Assembly (NCBI RefSeq): GCF_000026985.1
Contig: NC_017390.1
Location: forward strand, 1,440,314-1,504,313
From: Erwinia pyrifoliae DSM 12163
GTDB lineage: Bacteria > Pseudomonadota > Gammaproteobacteria > Enterobacterales > Enterobacteriaceae
Direction: 5' to 3'
DNA length: 64,000 bases
The notes beneath the pieces are model-generated. The model ran no database searches. It saw only the letters and a program-made list of their open reading frames with translations, and was not told where the DNA came from. Position 1 is the stretch's first letter, and each line of letters opens with the position of its first letter. The translations under genes were made by a program, and so were the position numbers. Positions 17,929 through 28,527 of the stretch are shown piece by piece.

Positions 17929-17930
17929 TT

Positions 17931-18446
17931 ATGCACGATCAAAGAATTGCGATCGAAACGATCGATGAATCCGGTGCTTTTGTGCTGAGCGCGAGCGAGC
18001 GTGACGCCATCGAGCATGAAAAACATCACTATGAAGACGCGCGCGCTGCCTCGATTGAAGCGCTGAAAATCGTACAGAAGCAGCGTGGCTGGGTGCCCGA
18101 CGGCGCGATTGACGCCATTGCAGAGGTGCTCGCTATTCCTGCCAGCGATGTGGAAGGGGTGGCAACATTCTACAGCCAGATCTTCCGCACGCCGGTAGGG
18201 CGCCATGTGATCCGCTACTGCGACAGCGTGGTGTGCCATATCACCGGCTATCAGGGCATTCAGGCCGCGCTGGAAGCAAACCTCAACATCAAGCCGGGAC
18301 AGACCACGGCGGATGGACGCTTTACGCTGCTGCCAACCTGCTGCCTCGGTAACTGCGACAAGGGGCCGACGATGATGGTGGATGAAGATACTCATGTCCA
18401 TCTGACGCCGGAAAATATCGCCAACTTACTGGAGCAGTATCAATGA
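17931..18446 (+). CDS. nuoE: NADH-quinone oxidoreductase subunit E (cluster N1a)
   Basis: A 24-kDa-type subunit of the NADH-dehydrogenase module, holding the 2Fe-2S cluster N1a next to the FMN site of NuoF. In 171 aa the four ligands follow the thioredoxin-like ferredoxin pattern: CDSVVC (C-x4-C) and CLGNC (C-x3-C). The C-terminus ([10 protein letters not shown]) overlaps the nuoF start by 4 bp (ATGA at 18443-18446), suggesting translational coupling of two subunits that form one module. Confidence 0.98.
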   Translation: MHDQRIAIETIDESGAFVLSASERDAIEHEKHHYEDARAASIEALKIVQKQRGWVPDGAIDAIAEVLAIPASDVEGVATFYSQIFRTPVGRHVIRYCDSVVCHITGYQGIQAALEANLNIKPGQTTADGRFTLLPTCCLGNCDKGPTMMVDEDTHVHLTPENIANLLEQYQ

Positions 18447-19783
18447 GACAGATTGTGCGTACTGCCGAAATGCATCCGCTCACCTGGCGCATGCGCGAAG
18501 ATAAGCAGCCGGTATTTCTTGAGGAGTACCGCAGTAAGAACGGCTATGCCGGGGCCGAGAAAGCGCTGAAAAGCATGGCACCGGATGAAATCGTTAGCCT
18601 GGTGAAAGACTCGGGCCTGAAAGGGCGCGGCGGGGCAGGTTTCTCCACCGGCCTGAAGTGGAGCCTGATGCCGAAAGATGCGTCGATGAACATCCGTTAC
18701 CTGCTGTGTAATGCGGATGAGATGGAGCCGGGCACTTACAAAGACCGCCTGCTGATGGAGCAGATGCCGCATCAGCTGGTGGAAGGCATGCTGATCAGCG
18801 CCTTCGCCCTGAAGGCCTACCGTGGCTATATCTTCCTGCGCGGTGAATACATTGAGGCCGCGGTTAATTTGCGTCGGGCGATTGCCGAAGCCACCGAAGC
18901 GGGTCTGCTGGGCAAAAATATTCTCGGCACCGGCTTTGATTTCGAGTTGATAGTGCACACTGGAGCGGGCCGCTATATCTGTGGTGAAGAAACCGCGCTG
19001 ATTAACTCGCTGGAAGGGCGTCGTGCTAACCCGCGTTCCAAACCGCCATTCCCGGCCTCCGCCGGCGTCTGGGGCAAGCCAACCTGCGTCAACAATGTGG
19101 AAACCCTGTCCAACGTGCCCGCTATCCTCGCCAACGGCGTTGACTGGTACAAGGGCATCTCAACCAGCGAAGATGCCGGAACCAAGATGATGGGCTTCTC
19201 CGGCCGGGTGAAAAACCCGGGCGTATGGGAACTGCCGTTCGGCACCACCGCACGCGAAATTCTCGAAGAGTACGCCGGCGGCATGCGCGATGGCCTGAAA
19301 TTCAAGGCGTGGCAGCCGGGCGGCGCGGGTACTGACTTCCTCACCGAGCAGCACCTCGACCTGCCGATGGAATTTGCCAGCATCGGTAAAGCCGGCAGCC
19401 GTCTGGGGACGGCGCTGGCGATGGCGGTAGACCACGAGATCAATATGGTGTCGCTGGTGCGCAACCTGGAAGAGTTCTTTGCCCGTGAATCCTGCGGCTG
19501 GTGTACGCCATGCCGCGATGGCCTGCCGTGGAGTGTGAAAATTCTGCGCGCGCTGGAACAAAAACAGGGGCAGCCGGGGGATATCGAAACCCTGCTGCAA
19601 CTCTGCCGCCAGCTTGGCCCGGGCAAAACCTTCTGCGCACATGCGCCGGGTGCCGTAGAGCCACTGCAAAGCGCCATTAAATACTTCCGCGAAGAGTTTG
19701 AAGCGGGTATGGCACCCCAGGTATACAGCAACGCACACGCGATTAGCGGCATCCAGCCCAACCTGTTAAAGGCGCGCTGGTAA
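18443..19783 (+). CDS. nuoF: NADH-quinone oxidoreductase subunit F (FMN, N3)
   Basis: A 51-kDa-type subunit that binds NADH and FMN and takes the first electrons. In 446 aa the nucleotide-binding loop [13 protein letters not shown], the FMN-region motif [19 protein letters not shown] and the 4Fe-4S N3 ligands ([12 protein letters not shown] plus the Cys of [10 protein letters not shown]) are all intact. The start overlaps the nuoE stop. A short gap containing a perfect hairpin separates it from nuoG. Confidence 0.98.
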   Translation: MRQIVRTAEMHPLTWRMREDKQPVFLEEYRSKNGYAGAEKALKSMAPDEIVSLVKDSGLKGRGGAGFSTGLKWSLMPKDASMNIRYLLCNADEMEPGTYKDRLLMEQMPHQLVEGMLISAFALKAYRGYIFLRGEYIEAAVNLRRAIAEATEAGLLGKNILGTGFDFELIVHTGAGRYICGEETALINSLEGRRANPRSKPPFPASAGVWGKPTCVNNVETLSNVPAILANGVDWYKGISTSEDAGTKMMGFSGRVKNPGVWELPFGTTAREILEEYAGGMRDGLKFKAWQPGGAGTDFLTEQHLDLPMEFASIGKAGSRLGTALAMAVDHEINMVSLVRNLEEFFARESCGWCTPCRDGLPWSVKILRALEQKQGQPGDIETLLQLCRQLGPGKTFCAHAPGAVEPLQSAIKYFREEFEAGMAPQVYSNAHAISGIQPNLLKARW

Positions 19784-19795
19784 GCAAAGTTTAAC

Positions 19796-19813
19796 GCTCG
19801 TGCCAGCACGAGC
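19796..19813 (+). other. Perfect stem-loop just upstream of nuoG
   Basis: GCTCGTG and CACGAGC, 7-bp arms with a CCAG loop, end 20 nt before the nuoG ATG and about 4 nt before its ribosome site. There is no T tract. It could protect the 3' end of processed nuoA-F mRNA or tune nuoG translation. Confidence 0.6.
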
Positions 19814-19833
19814 CTTATGGAAGCATGTTCACT

Positions 19834-22560
19834 ATGGCTACAATCCATGTAGACGGTAAAGAATATGATGTTGACGGGGCAGACAACCTGTTACAGGCCT
19901 GTCTCTCCCTCGGCCTTGATATTCCTTATTTCTGCTGGCATCCGGCGCTCGGTAGCGTCGGTGCCTGCCGCCAGTGCGCGGTAAAGCAATTTCAAAATGC
20001 CGAAGATACCCGTGGACGTCTGGTCATGTCCTGCATGACTCCGGCGTCTGATGGCACCTTTATTTCGATTGATGACGGCGAAGCGAAAGAGTTCCGCGAA
20101 AGCGTGGTGGAGTGGCTGATGACCAACCATCCGCACGACTGCCCGGTGTGCGAAGAGGGCGGTAACTGCCATCTGCAGGATATGACGGTGATGACCGGCC
20201 ACAGCTTCCGCCGTTACCGTTTCACCAAGCGTACTCACCGTAATCAGGATCTGGGGCCGTTCATATCTCATGAGATGAACCGCTGCATCGCCTGTTACCG
20301 TTGCGTGCGTTACTACAAAGATTACGCCGACGGCACGGATCTCGGCGTCTACGGTGCGCACGATAACGTCTACTTTGGTCGTACCGAAGATGGTGTGCTG
20401 GAAAGTGAGTTTTCAGGCAACCTGGTAGAAATCTGCCCGACCGGCGTATTTACCGATAAAACCCACTCTGAACGCTACAACCGCAAATGGGATATGCAGT
20501 TTGCGCCCAGCATCTGCCAGCAGTGCAGCATCGGCTGTAACACCAGCCCGGGTGAGCGCTATGGTGAACTGCGCCGTATCGAAAACCGCTATAACGGCAC
20601 GGTTAACCACTATTTCCTCTGTGATCGTGGCCGCTTTGGCTATGGCTACGTTAACCTGAAGGATCGTCCACGCCAGCCGATGCAGCGCCGTGGCGACGAC
20701 TGGATTGCGCTGAACGCTGGCCAGGCGATGCAGGGTGCGGCCGACGTGCTGCGCCAGGCGAAGAAGGTGATCGGCATCGGCTCGCCGCGCGCCAGCGTGG
20801 AGAGCAACTTTGCCCTGCGCGAGCTGGTGGGCGCGGAAAACTTCTCCACCGGTATCGCGGCAGGGGAGCAGGCGCGGCTGGAGCTGATGCTACAGGTGCT
20901 GCGTGACGGCGGCATTCATACCCCGGCGCTGCGTGAAATTGAAAGCTATGATGCAGTGCTGGTACTGGGTGAGGATTTGACCCAGACCGGTGCGCGCGTG
21001 GCGCTGTCGGTGCGCCAGGCGGTGAAAGGCAAAGCGCGTGAGATGGCGGCGGCTCAGAAGGTAGCCGACTGGCAGATCGCGGCGATCCTGAATATTGGTC
21101 AGAACGCCAAATATCCGCTGTTTGTGACTAACGTCGATGAAACCCGGCTCGATGATATCGCCGCCTGGAGCTACCGCGCGCCGGTGGAAGATCAGGCGCG
21201 TCTCGGCTTCGCCATCGCCCATGAGCTGGACGCCAGCGCACCGGCGGTGAGCGATGTGGATAAAGCGCTGTCCGGCAAAATTGACGTTATCGTACAGGCG
21301 CTGGCCGGAGCGAAAAAACCGCTGATTATCTCGGGAACGCACGCGGGTAGCGAGGCGATAATTCAGGCGGCGGCCAACGTGGCTAAAGCGCTGAAGGGGC
21401 GCGGAGCCGATGTGGGGATCACCCTGCTGGCGTCGGCGACCAACAGCGTAGGCCTGGGGCTGATCGGCGGTCATTCACTGGATGCGGCGCTAGCCGAACT
21501 GACCAGCGGTGCAGCCGATGCGGCGATTATCCTCGAAAACGATCTCTATCGTCACCTGCCAAAAGCCACCGTCGAGGCGGCACTGAGCAACACGCAAAAC
21601 GTGATTGTGCTCGACCATCAGCGCACCGCGACCACGGAAAAAGCCGGCCTGATCCTTTCTTGCGCCAGCTTTGCCGAAAGCGACGGCACGGTGGTCAGCC
21701 AGGAAGGTCGCGCCCAGCGTTTCTTCCAGGTTTACGATCCGGCGTACTACGACGAAAAAGTCCAGATGCTGGAAAGCTGGCGCTGGCTGCACTCGTTGCA
21801 GAGCACCATGAACAGCCGTGAAGTGGACTGGAGCCAGCTCGACGATGTGATTGATGCCTGTATCCTGGCCCTGCCGCAGCTGGCCGGAATCAAACAGGCC
21901 GCGCCGGATGCCAGCTTCCGTATTCGTGGCCAGAAGCTGTCACGCTCTCCGCACCGCTCCAGCGGACGTACCGCGATGCGCGCCAATATCAGCGTGCACG
22001 AGCCGCGCCAGCCGCAGGACAAAGACAGCATGTTCGCTTTCTCAATGGAAGGGAATAACCAGCCGGGTGCCGCCCGTTCACAGATCCCGTTTGCCTGGGC
22101 GCCAGGCTGGAACTCACCGCAGGCATGGAACAAGTTCCAGGCCGAAGTGGGCGGGCAGCTGCGCAACGGCGATCCGGGCGTGCGCCTGATCGAAGCGGGT
22201 ACACCGCAGCTGAACTGGTTTGAATCTGTCCCTGCCGCTTTTACAGCTCAGGATAACAGCTGGCGCGTGGCACCGTATTTCCATCTGTTTGGCAGTGAAG
22301 AGATGACCCAGCGCGCCCCGGTGATCCAGCAGCGTATGCCAGAGGCCTACGTGATGGTGAATGCGGAAGATGCGGCGAAGCTCGGCGTTAACGCAGGTAC
22401 CACCCTGGCGTTCAGCTGCCGGGGCGAAAATCTGCGTCTGCCGGTGCGCTTCTCCAGCACGCTACAGGCAGGGCAGGTGGGTTTACCGCTCGGACTGCCG
22501 GGTGTTCCCGCGTTCCTGTCCGGGGCAAATGTTGACAATCTGCGGGAGGCTGCACAATGA
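19834..22560 (+). CDS. nuoG: NADH-quinone oxidoreductase subunit G
   Basis: The largest peripheral subunit, carrying the Fe-S wire of complex I. The 908-aa length from the ATG at 19834 equals E. coli; an ATG three codons earlier has its GGAAG too close. Clusters visible: 2Fe-2S N1b ([16 protein letters not shown] and the Cys of VMSCMTPA), N5 with its His ligand ([14 protein letters not shown]), N4 (CIACYRC plus the Cys of EICPTG) and N7 (CQQCSIGC plus the Cys of YFLCDRGR). The rest is a molybdopterin-oxidoreductase-like fold with no cofactor role. The region near 555-590 is more diverged than the N-terminus. It overlaps nuoH by 4 bp. Confidence 0.98.
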   Translation: MATIHVDGKEYDVDGADNLLQACLSLGLDIPYFCWHPALGSVGACRQCAVKQFQNAEDTRGRLVMSCMTPASDGTFISIDDGEAKEFRESVVEWLMTNHPHDCPVCEEGGNCHLQDMTVMTGHSFRRYRFTKRTHRNQDLGPFISHEMNRCIACYRCVRYYKDYADGTDLGVYGAHDNVYFGRTEDGVLESEFSGNLVEICPTGVFTDKTHSERYNRKWDMQFAPSICQQCSIGCNTSPGERYGELRRIENRYNGTVNHYFLCDRGRFGYGYVNLKDRPRQPMQRRGDDWIALNAGQAMQGAADVLRQAKKVIGIGSPRASVESNFALRELVGAENFSTGIAAGEQARLELMLQVLRDGGIHTPALREIESYDAVLVLGEDLTQTGARVALSVRQAVKGKAREMAAAQKVADWQIAAILNIGQNAKYPLFVTNVDETRLDDIAAWSYRAPVEDQARLGFAIAHELDASAPAVSDVDKALSGKIDVIVQALAGAKKPLIISGTHAGSEAIIQAAANVAKALKGRGADVGITLLASATNSVGLGLIGGHSLDAALAELTSGAADAAIILENDLYRHLPKATVEAALSNTQNVIVLDHQRTATTEKAGLILSCASFAESDGTVVSQEGRAQRFFQVYDPAYYDEKVQMLESWRWLHSLQSTMNSREVDWSQLDDVIDACILALPQLAGIKQAAPDASFRIRGQKLSRSPHRSSGRTAMRANISVHEPRQPQDKDSMFAFSMEGNNQPGAARSQIPFAWAPGWNSPQAWNKFQAEVGGQLRNGDPGVRLIEAGTPQLNWFESVPAAFTAQDNSWRVAPYFHLFGSEEMTQRAPVIQQRMPEAYVMVNAEDAAKLGVNAGTTLAFSCRGENLRLPVRFSSTLQAGQVGLPLGLPGVPAFLSGANVDNLREAAQ

Positions 22561-23534
22561 GCTGGCTGACACCGGAAGTGATCGACGTCATTATCGCCGT
22601 GGTTAAAGCCTTAGTGATCCTGTTCGTCGTCGTCGGCTGCGGCGCGTTTATGAGCTTTGGCGAACGTCGCCTGCTTGGCCTTTTCCAGAACCGCTACGGG
22701 CCGAACCGTGTTGGCTGGGGCGGCTCGTTACAGCTGGTGGCCGACATGATCAAAATGTTCTTTAAAGAGGACTGGATCCCGCCGTTTACCGACCGCGTTA
22801 TTTTTACCCTGGCACCGATGATCGCCTTTACCTCGCTACTGCTGGCGATGGCGATCGTGCCGGTCACCTCCACCTGGATGGGCGCTGACTTGAATATCGG
22901 CCTGCTGTTCTTCCTGATGATGGCGGGGCTGGCGGTGTATGCGGTGCTGTTCGCCGGCTGGTCGAGTAACAACAAATACTCGCTGCTTGGCGCGATGCGC
23001 GCCTCGGCGCAGACGCTGAGCTACGAAGTGTTCCTCGGTCTTTCGCTGATGGGCGTGGTGGCGCAGGCTGGCTCGTTCAACATGGTCGACATTGTTAACA
23101 GCCAGGCGCACCTGTGGAACGTGATCCCGCAGTTCTTAGGCTTCCTCACCTTCTGCATCGCCGGGGTGGCCGTGTGTCACCGCCATCCGTTTGACCAGCC
23201 GGAAGCCGAGCAGGAGCTGGCCGATGGTTACCACATTGAATATGCCGGCATGAAGTTTGGCCTGTTCTTTGTCGGTGAATACGTTGGTATCGTCACGGTT
23301 TCTGCACTGATCGTCACGCTGTTCTTCGGCGGCTGGCAGGGGCCGTGGCTGCCACCGGTTATCTGGTTTGCGCTGAAGACAGCCTTCTTTATGATGATGT
23401 TTATTCTGATCCGTGCTGCGTTACCGCGCCCGCGTTATGACCAGGTGATGTCGTTCGGCTGGAAAGTTTGTCTGCCGTTGACGCTGTTGAACCTGCTGGC
23501 GACTGCCGCAGTGATTCTGTACACGGCGCAGTAA
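22557..23534 (+). CDS. nuoH: NADH-quinone oxidoreductase subunit H
   Basis: A polytopic membrane subunit (about eight helices in 325 aa) forming the quinone chamber and the link from quinone chemistry to proton pumping. Conserved charged loops are visible: [21 protein letters not shown] near the N-terminus and [19 protein letters not shown] in the middle. The start overlaps the nuoG stop (ATGA), and nuoI follows after 12 bp. Length and sequence match E. coli NuoH throughout. Confidence 0.98.
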   Translation: MSWLTPEVIDVIIAVVKALVILFVVVGCGAFMSFGERRLLGLFQNRYGPNRVGWGGSLQLVADMIKMFFKEDWIPPFTDRVIFTLAPMIAFTSLLLAMAIVPVTSTWMGADLNIGLLFFLMMAGLAVYAVLFAGWSSNNKYSLLGAMRASAQTLSYEVFLGLSLMGVVAQAGSFNMVDIVNSQAHLWNVIPQFLGFLTFCIAGVAVCHRHPFDQPEAEQELADGYHIEYAGMKFGLFFVGEYVGIVTVSALIVTLFFGGWQGPWLPPVIWFALKTAFFMMMFILIRAALPRPRYDQVMSFGWKVCLPLTLLNLLATAAVILYTAQ

Positions 23535-23546
23535 GGGGTTAAGAAC

Positions 23547-24089
23547 ATGACGTTAAAAGACATTGTCGTTGGATTTGGTACCACGGTACGCAGTATCTGG
23601 CTGATCGGCATGAACGCCTTTGCCAAACGCGAAACCCTGATGTACCCGGAAGAGCCGGTCTATCTGCCGCCGCGTTATCGTGGGCGCATTGTGCTGACGC
23701 GTGACCCGGACGGTCAGGAGCGCTGCGTGGCCTGTAACCTGTGCGCGGTGGCCTGCCCGGTGGGCTGCATTTCGTTGCAGAAAGCCGAGACCGCCGACGG
23801 TCGCTGGTATCCGGAGTTCTTCCGCATTAACTTCTCGCGCTGCATTTTCTGTGGCCTGTGTGAAGAGGCCTGCCCGACCACTGCGATTCAGCTTACCCCA
23901 GATTTTGAACTGGGTGAGTTTAAGCGTCAGGATCTGGTGTATGAAAAAGAAAACCTGCTGATTTCCGGCCCGGGCAAGTACCCGGAATACAATTTTTACC
24001 GGATGGCGGGTATGGCGATCGACGGCAAAGACAAAGGCGACGCTGAAAACGAAGCCAAACCCATCGACGTCAAGGGCTTGTTACCTTAA
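23547..24089 (+). CDS. nuoI: NADH-quinone oxidoreductase subunit I (N6a/N6b)
   Basis: A TYKY-type ferredoxin subunit joining the peripheral arm to the membrane. Two 8-Cys-type 4Fe-4S motifs are visible in 180 aa: [15 protein letters not shown] and [12 protein letters not shown], holding N6a and N6b between N5/N4 and N2. The start is ATG at 23547 with AAGGGG upstream. It lies between nuoH and nuoJ with short gaps. Confidence 0.98.
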   Translation: MTLKDIVVGFGTTVRSIWLIGMNAFAKRETLMYPEEPVYLPPRYRGRIVLTRDPDGQERCVACNLCAVACPVGCISLQKAETADGRWYPEFFRINFSRCIFCGLCEEACPTTAIQLTPDFELGEFKRQDLVYEKENLLISGPGKYPEYNFYRMAGMAIDGKDKGDAENEAKPIDVKGLLP

Positions 24090-24099
24090 GGAGCCAGGC

Positions 24100-24654
24100 A
24101 TGGAATTTGCGTTTTATCTTTGCGGACTGGTCGCGGTGCTGGCGACATTGCGCGTCATCACCCATACCAATCCGGTACATGCATTGCTGTACCTGATCAT
24201 CTCATTGCTGGCGGTGTCCGGCGTGTTCTTCTCGCTCGGCGCCTATTTTGCCGGTGCGCTGGAAATTATCGTTTACGCCGGTGCCATCATGGTGCTGTTT
24301 GTCTTTGTGGTGATGATGCTGAACCTCGGCGGTGCCGAAGTGCAGCAGGAGAAAGACTGGCTGAAACCGGGCATGTGGATTGGCCCCGGGCTGCTGTCAC
24401 TGTTGCTGCTGGTCACCATCGTCTATGCCATTCTGTCGGTTAACGACCAGGGCATTGACGGCACCATGATTGACGGTAAGCAGGTCGGTATCAGCCTGTT
24501 CGGGCCTTACGTACTGGCGGTTGAACTGGCCTCCATGCTGCTGCTGGCGGGGCTGGTGGTGGCGTTCCACATCGGCCGCGAACAGCGTGGCGGTGAAGTG
24601 CTGGCTAACCGTCCGGCGGACGCGGCGAAAAGCAAGAAGGAGGAGCGGGCATGA
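24100..24654 (+). CDS. nuoJ: NADH-quinone oxidoreductase subunit J
   Basis: A membrane subunit of 184 aa with about five helices. The conserved third helix with its pi-bulge region ([25 protein letters not shown]) is clear; it rearranges during turnover in studied complexes. The C-terminal tail ([13 protein letters not shown]...) is cytoplasmic and Lys-rich. An AAGGAG site lies directly upstream. The stop overlaps the nuoK start by 4 bp. Confidence 0.97.
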   Translation: MEFAFYLCGLVAVLATLRVITHTNPVHALLYLIISLLAVSGVFFSLGAYFAGALEIIVYAGAIMVLFVFVVMMLNLGGAEVQQEKDWLKPGMWIGPGLLSLLLLVTIVYAILSVNDQGIDGTMIDGKQVGISLFGPYVLAVELASMLLLAGLVVAFHIGREQRGGEVLANRPADAAKSKKEERA

Positions 24655-24953
24655 TCCCTCTGCAGCATGGACTTATTCTGGCGGCCATTCTGTTTGTCCT
24701 TGGGCTAACGGGCGTGACTATCCGCCGCAATCTGCTGTTTATGTTGATTGGTCTGGAAATCATGATCAACGCCGCCGCGCTGGCATTCGTGGTGGCGGGC
24801 AGCTACTGGGGGCAGGCTGATGGTCAGGTGATGTTTATCCTGGCTATCAGCCTCGCCGCGGCAGAGGCCAGTATTGGCCTGGCGCTGCTGTTGCAGCTGC
24901 ATCGTCGCAGTCAGAACCTCAACATTGATAAAGTGAGCGAGATGCGCGGATGA
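24651..24953 (+). CDS. nuoK: NADH-quinone oxidoreductase subunit K
   Basis: A small three-helix membrane subunit of 100 aa, the same length as E. coli. The Glu in [15 protein letters not shown] and the second Glu in [19 protein letters not shown], both proton-path residues in the family, are present. It overlaps nuoJ and nuoL by 4 bp each (ATGA), so the three genes are probably translationally coupled. Confidence 0.98.
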   Translation: MIPLQHGLILAAILFVLGLTGVTIRRNLLFMLIGLEIMINAAALAFVVAGSYWGQADGQVMFILAISLAAAEASIGLALLLQLHRRSQNLNIDKVSEMRG

Positions 24954-26788
24954 ACCTTCTTTATTTAACCATTCTGTTTCCGCTGATCGGCTTTTTACTG
25001 CTGGCGTTTTCGCGCGGTCGCTGGTCAGAAAACCTGTCTGCTGCCGTCGGCATGGGTGCCGTGGGTCTGGCAGCGCTGGTCACGGCGTATGCCGGGCTTG
25101 ACTTCTTCCATAACGGCCAGCAGGTGTTTAACCAGGCGCTGTGGACCTGGATGCATGTGGGTCACTTCAGAATTGACGTCAATCTGACGCTGGACGGCCT
25201 GTCGCTGACCATGCTGTCGGTGGTGACCGGCGTGGGCTTCCTGATCCATATGTTCGCCTCCTGGTATATGCGCGGGGAGGAGGGTTATTCGCGCTTCTTC
25301 GCCTATACCAACCTGTTTATCGCCAGCATGGTGGTTCTGGTGCTGGCCGATAACCTGATGCTGATGTATCTCGGCTGGGAAGGCGTGGGCCTTTGTTCTT
25401 ATTTGCTGATTGGCTTCTACTATACCCACCCGGCTAACGGGGCGGCGGCGATGAAAGCCTTTATTATCACCCGCGTTGGTGACGTGTTCCTCGCGTTTGC
25501 GTTGTTTATTCTCTACAACGAGCTGGGGACGCTGAACTTCCGCGAAATGATGGCGCTGGCTCCGGCACACTTTGCTGCCGATAATCCTATGCTGCAATGG
25601 GCCACCCTGATGCTGTTAGGCGGTGCGGTCGGTAAATCTGCCCAGCTGCCGTTGCAGACCTGGCTGGCCGATGCGATGGCGGGTCCAACCCCGGTCTCCG
25701 CATTGATCCACGCGGCGACGATGGTGACCGCAGGTGTCTATCTGATTGCCCGCACCCACGGCCTGTTCCTGATGACGCCGGAAGTGCTGCATCTGGTGGG
25801 GATTGTCGGCGCGGTGACGCTGGTGCTGGCGGGCTTTGCCGCGCTGGTGCAAACCGATATCAAGCGCGTGCTGGCTTACTCAACGATGAGTCAGATTGGC
25901 TATATGTTCCTGGCGCTCGGCGTGCAGGCCTGGGATGCGGCGATCTTCCACCTGATGACCCATGCCTTCTTTAAGGCGCTGCTGTTCCTCTCTTCCGGTT
26001 CGGTGATCCTCGCCTGCCACCACGAGCAGAACATCTTCAAAATGGGCGGTCTGCGTAAGAGCATCCCGCTGGTGTATGTCTGCTTCCTGGTCGGCGGTGC
26101 GGCGCTGTCGGCGCTGCCGCTGATTACCGCAGGCTTCTTCAGTAAGGATGAGATCCTTGCCGGGGCGCTTGCCAACGGCCATCTGAATCTGATGCTTGCC
26201 GGGCTGGCAGGGGCGTTTATGACCTCCCTGTACACCTTCCGCATGATCTTTATAGCTTTCCACGGCAAAGAACAAATCCATGCGCATGCAGGGAAGGGCA
26301 TCACCCATCATCTGCCGCTGCTGGTGCTGTTAATGCTCTCGACCTTTATTGGCGCAATGATCGTGCCGCCGCTGCGTGGCGTACTGCCGGAGACCAGCGA
26401 ACTGGCGCACGGCAGCGTGCTGACGCTGGAAATCGCCTCTGGCGTGGTGGCGATTGTCGGCATTCTGCTGGCAGCCGCGCTGTGGCTGGGCAAACGCACG
26501 CTGGTTACCGCTGTAGCCAACAGCGCGCCGGGGCGTTTCTTCTCCACCTGGTGGTTTGCTGCCTGGGGCTTCGACTGGCTGTACGACAAAGTTTTTGTGA
26601 AGCCTTATCTTGGCATCGCCCGGCTGCTGTCGCGCGATCCGCTGAATTCCCTGATGAATATCCCGGCTCTGCTGGCACGCGGCGGCAACAAAGGGCTGGC
26701 GTTCAGTGAAAACGGCTATCTGCGCTGGTATCTTGCCTCAATGAGCATCGGTGCCGTGGTGGTGCTGGCGCTGCTGATGGTGATGTAA
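24950..26788 (+). CDS. nuoL: NADH-quinone oxidoreductase subunit L (distal antiporter-like)
   Basis: The distal antiporter-like subunit of complex I, 612 aa, with about 16 helices and the long lateral helix near the C-terminus. Key charged residues are visible: the Glu in [18 protein letters not shown] and the Lys in [21 protein letters not shown], with further conserved Lys/His in [12 protein letters not shown] and [13 protein letters not shown]. The start overlaps nuoK by 4 bp. A 212-bp gap with a palindromic repeat follows, the longest inside the operon. Confidence 0.98.
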   Translation: MNLLYLTILFPLIGFLLLAFSRGRWSENLSAAVGMGAVGLAALVTAYAGLDFFHNGQQVFNQALWTWMHVGHFRIDVNLTLDGLSLTMLSVVTGVGFLIHMFASWYMRGEEGYSRFFAYTNLFIASMVVLVLADNLMLMYLGWEGVGLCSYLLIGFYYTHPANGAAAMKAFIITRVGDVFLAFALFILYNELGTLNFREMMALAPAHFAADNPMLQWATLMLLGGAVGKSAQLPLQTWLADAMAGPTPVSALIHAATMVTAGVYLIARTHGLFLMTPEVLHLVGIVGAVTLVLAGFAALVQTDIKRVLAYSTMSQIGYMFLALGVQAWDAAIFHLMTHAFFKALLFLSSGSVILACHHEQNIFKMGGLRKSIPLVYVCFLVGGAALSALPLITAGFFSKDEILAGALANGHLNLMLAGLAGAFMTSLYTFRMIFIAFHGKEQIHAHAGKGITHHLPLLVLLMLSTFIGAMIVPPLRGVLPETSELAHGSVLTLEIASGVVAIVGILLAAALWLGKRTLVTAVANSAPGRFFSTWWFAAWGFDWLYDKVFVKPYLGIARLLSRDPLNSLMNIPALLARGGNKGLAFSENGYLRWYLASMSIGAVVVLALLMVM

Positions 26789-26885
26789 AGGTGAGTGGGG
26801 TGGCATATTGTTGCCGTCCCGGAAAGAAAAAATCGAAAATTTCTCCTGAATGATGGGCGTTATCGGCGAAGGGAGTTTGTTTACC

Positions 26886-26943
26886 GCCAGCGCGCAGCAA
26901 GCGGAGCATACTTAAGTATGTGAGCATTGCGAGCACTGCCGGG
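26886..26943. repeat. Palindromic intergenic element between nuoL and nuoM
   Basis: The core CATACTTAAGTATG (26907-26920) is a perfect 14-bp palindrome inside a longer imperfect inverted repeat with GCGCAGCAAGCGGAG on the left and GTGAGCATTGCGAGC on the right. Its layout (GAGC-palindrome-GTGAG) resembles enterobacterial intergenic repeats such as ERIC, but the sequence is not the ERIC consensus. It fills much of the 212-bp nuoL-nuoM gap. Confidence 0.55.
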
Positions 26944-27000
26944 AAGCAAAATACCGAGCAAGATAGCCCAAACAAAGGACACAATAGGGAACAAACCGCC

Positions 27001-28521
27001 ATGTTACTACCCTGGCTTATCATACTACCCTTCGTCGGCGGCCTGCTGTGCTGGCAGTCGGAGCGCTTCGGCGCGAAGCTGCCGCGCTGGATTGCCCTGA
27101 TCGCAATGGGACTGACGCTGGCGCTCTCGTTGCAGCTATGGCTACAGGGCGGCTATTCACTGTCACAGGCTGAAGGCGGCCCGCAGTGGCAGGCGCAGTT
27201 CTCCGTGCCGTGGATCCCGCGTTTCGGCATTGCTTTCCATCTGGCTCTTGATGGCCTGTCGTTACTGATGGTGGTGCTCACCGGCCTGCTGGGCGTGATG
27301 GCGATCCTCTGTTCGTGGAACGAAATCGAGAAATGGCAGGGCTTTTTCCATCTGAACCTGCTGTGGATCCTCGGCGGCGTGATCGGCGTGTTCCTGGCTA
27401 TCGACCTGTTCCTGTTCTTCTTCTTCTGGGAGATGATGCTGGTGCCGATGTACTTCCTGATCGCGCTATGGGGCCATAAGGCCTCCGACGGGAAGACGCG
27501 TATTACCGCAGCGACCAAGTTCTTTATCTATACCCAGGCCAGCGGTCTGGTGATGCTGATTGCCATTCTGGCGCTGGTGTTTGTGCACTACAACGCCACG
27601 GGCGTGTGGACCTTCAACTATGAACAGCTGCTGAAAACCCCGATGTCGCACGGCGTTGAATACCTGCTGATGCTGGGTTTCTTTATCGCTTTCGCGGTGA
27701 AAATGCCGGTAGTACCGCTGCACGGCTGGCTACCGGACGCGCACAGTCAGGCACCGACTGCCGGTTCGGTTGACCTGGCGGGCATTCTGTTGAAAACCGC
27801 CGCCTATGGCCTGCTGCGTTTTGCGCTGCCGCTGTTCCCCAACGCTTCCGCTGAATTTGCTCCGATCGCTATGTGGCTGGGGATTATCGGTATCTTCTAC
27901 GGCGCGTGGATGGCGTTCTCGCAGTATGATATCAAGCGTCTGATTGCCTACACCTCAATTTCCCATATGGGCTTTGTGCTGATTGCTATCTACACCGGCA
28001 GCCAGCTGGCGTACCAGGGGGCGGTGATCCAGATGATCGCGCACGGTCTGTCAGCGGCAGCACTGTTTATCCTGTGTGGTCAGCTGTATGAACGCCTGCA
28101 TACCCGCGATATGCGTCAGATGGGTGGCCTGTGGTCGCGGATCAAATGGTTGCCAGGCCTGTCGCTGTTCTTCGCGGTAGCCAATCTGGGGATGCCGGGC
28201 ACCGGTAACTTCGTCGGTGAGTTTATGATCCTGACCGGTAGTTTCCACAGCGTCCCGATGATCATCATCATTGCCACCTTTGGTCTGGTGTTTGCTTCGG
28301 TTTACTCGCTGGTGATGATGCAACGGGCTTACTACGGCCCGGCAAAATCAGAGACGCCGCTGCGCGGCATGTCAGCGCGTGAGTTCCTGATGATCATGGT
28401 GTTGGTGGTGCTGCTGGTGCTGCTGGGGGTTTATCCACAGCCGATTCTGGATACCTCCCACGCTGCGATGAGCAATATTCAGCAGTGGTTTACTGCTTCA
28501 ATTTCAACTACAAGGCCGTAA
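27001..28521 (+). CDS. nuoM: NADH-quinone oxidoreductase subunit M
   Basis: An antiporter-like membrane subunit of 506 aa with about 14 helices (E. coli 509). The essential Glu in FFFWEMMLVPMYFLIALWG and the Lys in AFAVKMPVVPLHGWLPDAHSQAP are present, as is the ISHMGFVLIAIY segment. The start ATG at 27001 gives MLLPWLIILPFVGG, matching the family; the frame is open for 27 codons upstream, but those overlap the palindromic repeat. nuoN follows after 6 bp. Confidence 0.97.
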   Translation: MLLPWLIILPFVGGLLCWQSERFGAKLPRWIALIAMGLTLALSLQLWLQGGYSLSQAEGGPQWQAQFSVPWIPRFGIAFHLALDGLSLLMVVLTGLLGVMAILCSWNEIEKWQGFFHLNLLWILGGVIGVFLAIDLFLFFFFWEMMLVPMYFLIALWGHKASDGKTRITAATKFFIYTQASGLVMLIAILALVFVHYNATGVWTFNYEQLLKTPMSHGVEYLLMLGFFIAFAVKMPVVPLHGWLPDAHSQAPTAGSVDLAGILLKTAAYGLLRFALPLFPNASAEFAPIAMWLGIIGIFYGAWMAFSQYDIKRLIAYTSISHMGFVLIAIYTGSQLAYQGAVIQMIAHGLSAAALFILCGQLYERLHTRDMRQMGGLWSRIKWLPGLSLFFAVANLGMPGTGNFVGEFMILTGSFHSVPMIIIIATFGLVFASVYSLVMMQRAYYGPAKSETPLRGMSAREFLMIMVLVVLLVLLGVYPQPILDTSHAAMSNIQQWFTASISTTRP

Positions 28522-28527
28522 TTCGCC

